64,000 nt of DNA from NCBI GenBank assembly GCA_944548615.1, contig OX155954.1:911335-975334 (forward strand). The letters are read 5' to 3'. Positions 57,769 through 64,000 of this stretch are shown here, piece after piece (position 1 is the stretch's first letter; the number at the start of each line of letters is the position of its first letter). A model generated the notes under the pieces. It was not told the origin of the DNA and did no database searches. It saw only the letters and a program-made list of their open reading frames with translations. Origin of the DNA: Micropterix aruncella. Its lineage: Eukaryota > Arthropoda > Insecta > Lepidoptera > Micropterigidae. The position numbers and the translations under genes are program-made.

Positions 57769-59343
57769 ATGGAAGGTGATCGAATAAATATCGAAAAATT
57801 GGAAGGTGTCGGTGAGTCTTGCAATTGGCTGACATGGAAATTCCAAATGCGTCAAATTCTGGAGGACAATGAATTATTCGATATTGTCGATGGAGCAGAA
57901 GAGAAGCCAACGGCTGCAGAGCCGGACTATGCAACAAAAATAGTAGTTTGGAAGAAGAAAGACGCCAAATCGAGACGAATCATTTCGACAGCATGCAGAA
58001 GGCAGGCGGTAATGCAAATTATGACCTGTGCGACAGCAAACGAGATGTGGGAAATGCTCAGAGGAACCTATGAGCATACATCGAAGGCAAACACACTACT
58101 TTTGCAACAAAAGTATTACAGTTATGCGAAGAAGGCAGGAGATGATATTGCGACGTTCTTATCGAAATTAATGGAAATTGTGCAACAGCTGCGAGATCAA
58201 AAGGAGACCATATCCGATTCCATGGTAATTTCGAAAATTTTAATAACGTTACCTGCTGAATTCAATCATTTTCACAGTGCATGGGAATCTGCAAGTTCTG
58301 AAAGTCAAACTTTGACAAATCTGCGAGCGCGATTAATGGCACAAGAGCTTCGCCTGAAATCGCAGGGACAAGTCGAAGAGGTGGAAGCGCTGATAGCTAA
58401 GCGAACTTTTCCCAAGAAAACCTACAACATCAAAAAGGGAAATTCGTCGAACAGCAACAACAAATTGACGAATAAAAGCGACAAACCGAAAGGCAAGTGC
58501 TTTAAGTGCGGAAAAGGAGGTCATTGGAAGCGGGACTGCCCAGAGAAGAAGCATAGCTCTGACGAGAAACGAGAAGATGGCTCGGTCGACGCGTTCATTT
58601 GTCACTCAGCGACGAGTGGAGACAAAGACACTTGGATATTAGATTCAGGGGCAACTGATCACATGAGTCACCGGCGCGATTGGTTCGAGAATTTCACTGA
58701 AATATCCGAACAAGTGAAGATAGGTAATGGCGATAGAATTGTGGCTCGAGGCAAAGGCGACATCAGCATTCACGCTTTCAATGGCAATGATTGGATTCGC
58801 AAGCGAGTCATGGGAGTTCTATTCGTACCGGATCTTCAGATGAATTTATTTTCATCAGGAAAGGTGACAGATCATGGACATCAGCTGAGCATTGACAACA
58901 AACGTTGCGAACTGCTGAAAAACGGAAACGTAGTTGCAGTGGGAGTTCGTAGAAACGGTTTGTTCCAGATGCTGTTCAAGGTGAATCAGATTTCACGAAT
59001 CGAGGCTACAGCAAACGTAGTAATAAAGAAGAGATCGCTTTGTTCGTGGCACGAGCGACTTGGATATCAAAACGTCATACATGTGAAGAAGTTTCTGCAG
59101 ACTCGAAATATTGAATTCATCAATGAAGATTTCACATGTGAAGCATGCGTACTTGGAAAACACCATCGAGGTAGCTTCAAGAATCGTGAGGAGAAGTCGA
59201 AAGCGTGTGGCGAAGTCATTCATACTGACGTGTGCGGACCATTCCAAGAAAATTCGATAGGTGGCGCCAAGTATTTCTTACTATTGAAAGATGATTACTC
59301 ACATTTTCGTTTTGTCTACTTCATAAACAAAAGTCAGAAGTAG
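57769..59343 (+). pseudogene. Copia Gag-protease-integrase N-terminus
   Basis: 524 codons to a premature TAG. Residues 1-200 are the Copia Gag helical domain (NWLTWKFQMRQILEDNELFD, LLLQQKYYSYAKKAGDDIAT). A zinc knuckle CFKCGKGGHWKRDC starts at C244. The protease is WILDSGATDHMSH with D292. The integrase zinc domain ends CEACVLGKHHRGSF, and the first catalytic Asp is in HTDVCGPF. A one-base loss in an A run near 59330 ends the frame; the following sequence is continuous in another frame. Confidence 0.92.
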
Positions 59344-59345
59344 CA

Positions 59346-60050
59346 AGCATCATCAAGAAGTGTGTGAAGCTGATTCAGAGGACATATGGACACAAAATTC
59401 GCATTCTCAGATCCGACAACGGCACAGAGTTCGTCAACGGAAAATTGAAAGCATTTTTCGAGGAAGTTGGTATTCATCACCAGCGAACTGTGCCATACAC
59501 GCCTGAGCAAAACGGCTGTGCGGAACGGGAGATGCGAACAATCGTCGAATCAGCGAGAACGATGCTTCAGTCGAAGCAAATAGAAAAGAAGTTTTGGGCC
59601 GAGGCAGTAAATTCAGCAGTTCATGTGCTGAATAGAACTGGAACGAGCACAGTCGCGGACAAATCACCGTATGAATTGTGGCACAACAAGGAAGCGATGG
59701 TCGATCATCTGCGAATTTTCGGCTCGGAAGTGTTCATTCACGTTCCAAAGGAAAAACGGCAGAAGTTGGATCCAAAGGCAGAAAAATGTATGTTCGTTGG
59801 TTACGACAACCATTCGAAGGGATATCGAGTTTGGAATCCGAAAACAGGCAAAATCGAAATCTCACGAGACGTCGTATTTTTGTTGGAGGAATCCATGGCC
59901 ACACTGGACATCGGAGCTGAAGAAAAAACTATTGAGAGCACGGGCGATACAAACGCAAATAAAGATGATGTAAATGATGAGGATGTAGACTGTAGAGGAA
60001 CTCTTTACTCCAGAGGAACGCGAGGAACGTGGTGCGATATGCGACCTTGA
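59346..60050 (+). pseudogene. Copia integrase remainder
   Basis: In the next frame: KIRILRSDNGTEFVNGKLKA (second catalytic Asp), TVPYTPEQNGCAEREMRTIV (catalytic Glu) and RQKLDPKAEKCMFVGYDNHS (the GKGY-type C-terminal module). It is open to 60050, but after about 59988 the frame is out of register because of a second one-base change. Confidence 0.9.
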
Positions 60051-61695
60051 CAACAGAAATGTCATAAATCGGCGTTTGCGCGATCGAAACACAATTACAG
60101 CAGCGAAGCGTTTGACATATTTCGCATCGGGATATCATTCGGCAATGTTAGCAGTCACCGAAGAGCCAAGAACTTTTGAAGAGGCGATTAAATCGAGTGA
60201 CCACCGACAGTGGAAACAGGCCATGAACGAGGAGTACGATTCACTCATTAAAAATCGTACGTGGACTTTGGTTAAGGCACCAGTTGATCAAATAGTTATA
60301 GATAATCGATGGGTCTATAAAGTCAAGCAGAATCCAGACGGAAGCATTGATCGCTACAAGGCGCGATTGGTAGTGCGGGGATTTACGCAGCAATATGGCA
60401 TCGATTACCACGAAACTTTCTGCCCGGTGGTAAAGTTCACATCGATCAGAGCAATCCTGGCGTTGGCGACATCGAAGAAAATGAAGTTGAAGCAGTTTGA
60501 CATCAAGACGGCATTTCTAAATGGAGATTTAGAGGAGAATGTCTACATGAGCCAGCCGATTGGATATGATGATGAAAGCGGGCGAGTATGTAAGCTATCA
60601 AAAAGCTTATATGGTTTGAAACAGGCATCACGCTGTTGGAACAAAAAGTTTACTTTGTTCATCAACAAATTTGGTTTCAAAGCAAGTGAATCGGATCCAT
60701 GTGTTTTCGTTTGCAACGGAGAAAACGGCATGCTAATTCTGGCAATTTACGTCGACGACGGATTGATTGCGGCGGAAAAGCAGGAATCCATTGTTCCAGT
60801 CATCGGACACTTGAAAAAGGAATTCGAGATAAAAATATTTGAGCTGAAATGTTTTTTGGGACTCGAAATTGATCAGCGATCTGACGGATCGATTCACATT
60901 CACCAACAGGGATATGCAAGAAAGATACTTGATCGTTTTAACATGACGAATTGCAATGCAGTGTCAACACCATTGGACATTTCTCAGAATCTTGGAGATT
61001 TTGAAACAGACGAAGAGACCGATTTTCCATATCGTGAAGCAGTTGGAAGTCTGATGTATTTGGCTGTCGCTACCAGGCCAGATATCAGCTTTGCAGTTGG
61101 AAGTGTCAGCAGATATTTGGAAAAACCAGCTGCAGCCCATGTGAATGCAGTAAAACGCATCTTAAAGTATGTCAAGGGCACGGTGGACATGGGAATTCGC
61201 TTCGAGACAGAAAACGATTTACATTTTTGTGGATACAGCGATGCCGATTACGCCGGAGACGTCAGTACGCGAAGATCGACGTCAGGATACGTTTTCATGT
61301 TCGGAGGAAGCGTTATCAGTTGGGGATCAGAACGACAAAAATCGGTTGCACTGTCTACAACAGAATCCGAATATATGGCAGCATCACATGCCATAAAGGA
61401 ATTGGTTTGGCTGAAAAATTTGTTGTGCGAGCTACAGCAATCGAAATTGGACGTGCCAATATTTTTCATGGACAACCAGAGCGCAATTCGACTTGTGAAG
61501 AACCCGGAATTTCACAAGAGGACGAAGCACATCGACGTGCGATATCACTTCATCCGAGAGAAATTCGAAGACGGAATATTTGAGCTAAAATACGTTCAGA
61601 CGGATGAGCAGACAGCTGATATAATGACAAAGGCATTATCAAGGCCAAAACATCAACATTTTTGTACTTTGATGAATGTCATGCCAAATAATTAA
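59990..61695 (+). pseudogene. Copia reverse transcriptase and RNase H
   Basis: It is open from about 59990 through the nominal ATG at 60076 to TAA 61693-61695. From 60076: RT motifs DNRWVYKVKQNPDGSIDRYK, ARLVVRGFTQQYGIDYHETF, FDIKTAFLNGDLEENVYMSQ, SLYGLKQASRCWNKKF and YVDD at residues 225-228. RNase H is GYSDADYAGDVSTRRSTSGY, ALSTTESEYMAASHAIKELV and HIDVRYHFIRE. The catalytic core is undamaged. Confidence 0.93.
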
Positions 61696-61786
61696 CGTAG
61701 AGTATTCAAGGAATTAATCTTAATTTTGAATTTGTTGGTTAATTGTATTCTCAATTTTATTTTGATTTTGGCATTGACTTGTAACA

Positions 61787-61798
61787 AAAAGTGGGAGT
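61787..61798 (+). promoter_or_regulatory. Copia polypurine tract
   Basis: aaaaagtgggag immediately precedes the 3' LTR start. Confidence 0.7.
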
Positions 61799-63347
<1,549 letters not shown>

Positions 63348-63547
63348 NNNNNNNNNNNNNNNNNNNNNNNNNNNNNNNNNNNNNNNNNNNNNNNNNNNNN
63401 NNNNNNNNNNNNNNNNNNNNNNNNNNNNNNNNNNNNNNNNNNNNNNNNNNNNNNNNNNNNNNNNNNNNNNNNNNNNNNNNNNNNNNNNNNNNNNNNNNNN
63501 NNNNNNNNNNNNNNNNNNNNNNNNNNNNNNNNNNNNNNNNNNNNNNN
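63348..63547. other. Assembly gap, 200 N
   Basis: A run of exactly 200 N, probably a placeholder of arbitrary length, placed inside a satellite unit. Confidence 0.98.
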
Positions 63548-63585
63548 GTTGTCTTAACATAATTATTGTTATCTTATAATAATAA

Positions 63586-64000
63586 CATAATAATTGCAAC
63601 TTTGATAGCTGTCATCCATTTCACACCAAGAGATCCATTCCCTATTCAATGTCCATTCGCGGACACCGTTTAGTTAACAACAAAGAAAATTTAGATAAAT
63701 ATCTCAATAATCTAAAGCAATCTCTTCTTGAAAGAAAATACCCTGCTCCTCTATTGGATAAACATATTCTAAACTCTGAAGTAAAATATATACCAAAACC
63801 TAAAATTACTTCAAATAAAAATAATAATAATAATAAAATCTTCCTTAGCACCACTTATTTTCCTGGTGCTGAGAAACTGCGAGATATATTATCTGATTTA
63901 TTCCCCATCATTTCTAATGATGCATCCACTAAGGATCTCTTAGATTCACCGCCAATTTTATCTTTCCGCAGACCACCTAATATTAGATCAATATTAAACA
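63586..64000 (+). pseudogene. Second Penelope-like RT fragment, runs off the window
   Basis: After a stop at 63583-63585 the frame reads NFDSCHPFHTKRSIPYSMSI, RGHRLVNNKENLDKYLNNLK, FLSTTYFPGAEKLRDILSDL and ILSFRRPPNIRSILN and stays open to the window end. SCHPxHTKxSIPYS and SFRRPPNIRSIL are blocks between the RT and the GIY-YIG domain of Penelope-like elements. It is distinct from the 44 kb family. The 5' part is missing or hidden in the gap, so intactness cannot be judged. Confidence 0.7.

Overview
The window is eukaryotic and almost certainly from an insect; a lepidopteran is my best guess but it is not proven. The evidence is a split gene with consensus GT-AG introns, an insect-type zinc carboxypeptidase, AT-rich DNA, and a dense load of arthropod-style transposable elements. 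These include a CsRn1/Kabuki-like Gypsy, a Copia with a half-tRNA primer site, Penelope-like elements, a Helitron, a PIF/Harbinger, MITEs, a tRNA-derived SINE and many dead non-LTR fragments. It holds no bacterial-style operons, no CRISPR array and no clear rRNA or tRNA gene. The bases 63348-63547 are an assembly gap.

Host gene: one gene is readable, on the minus strand. Seven exons (30301-30185, 23693-23560, 20070-19861, 13889-13712, 8860-8713, 7326-7137, 5447-5097) join in phase into an M14A carboxypeptidase precursor of about 440 residues. The signal-peptide exon was not found. The zinc ligands are kept, but the position of the catalytic Glu270 (bovine CPA numbering) is Lys, Arg127 is Lys, and the specificity residue 255 is His. 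The product is therefore probably a non-catalytic or altered homologue. All six introns are swollen with repeats, giving about 25 kb of gene for about 1.3 kb of coding sequence.

Region 1-5.1 kb: a non-LTR fragment, a palindromic Penelope-like copy and foldback elements, the last of which abuts the carboxypeptidase stop codon. Region 5.1-30.3 kb: the gene, with intronic non-LTR 3' ends, TA-flanked MITEs, a GC-rich interspersed repeat family arranged as large inverted repeats around exon 3, a SINE, and a Penelope-like copy nested in a non-LTR fragment. Region 30.3-46 kb: more of the same, including a Harbinger element with TAA target duplications, a pogo-like MITE and a 1.67 kb Penelope-like element with 12-bp target duplications.

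Region 46-63.3 kb is a nested, apparently young assembly of elements. An intact Gypsy with otherwise identical LTRs and a third ORF is inserted into a 557-bp tandem repeat that appears related to a nearby long-TIR MITE. The array runs into long (AT)n tracts, one of which received a Helitron at an AT dinucleotide. A Copia element with two frameshifts follows. The last 400 bases open a second, different Penelope-like ORF that runs off the window.

Almost all other open frames are shadows, transposon debris or (AT)n translations. Coordinates of old repeats are approximate to about 10-30 bases.
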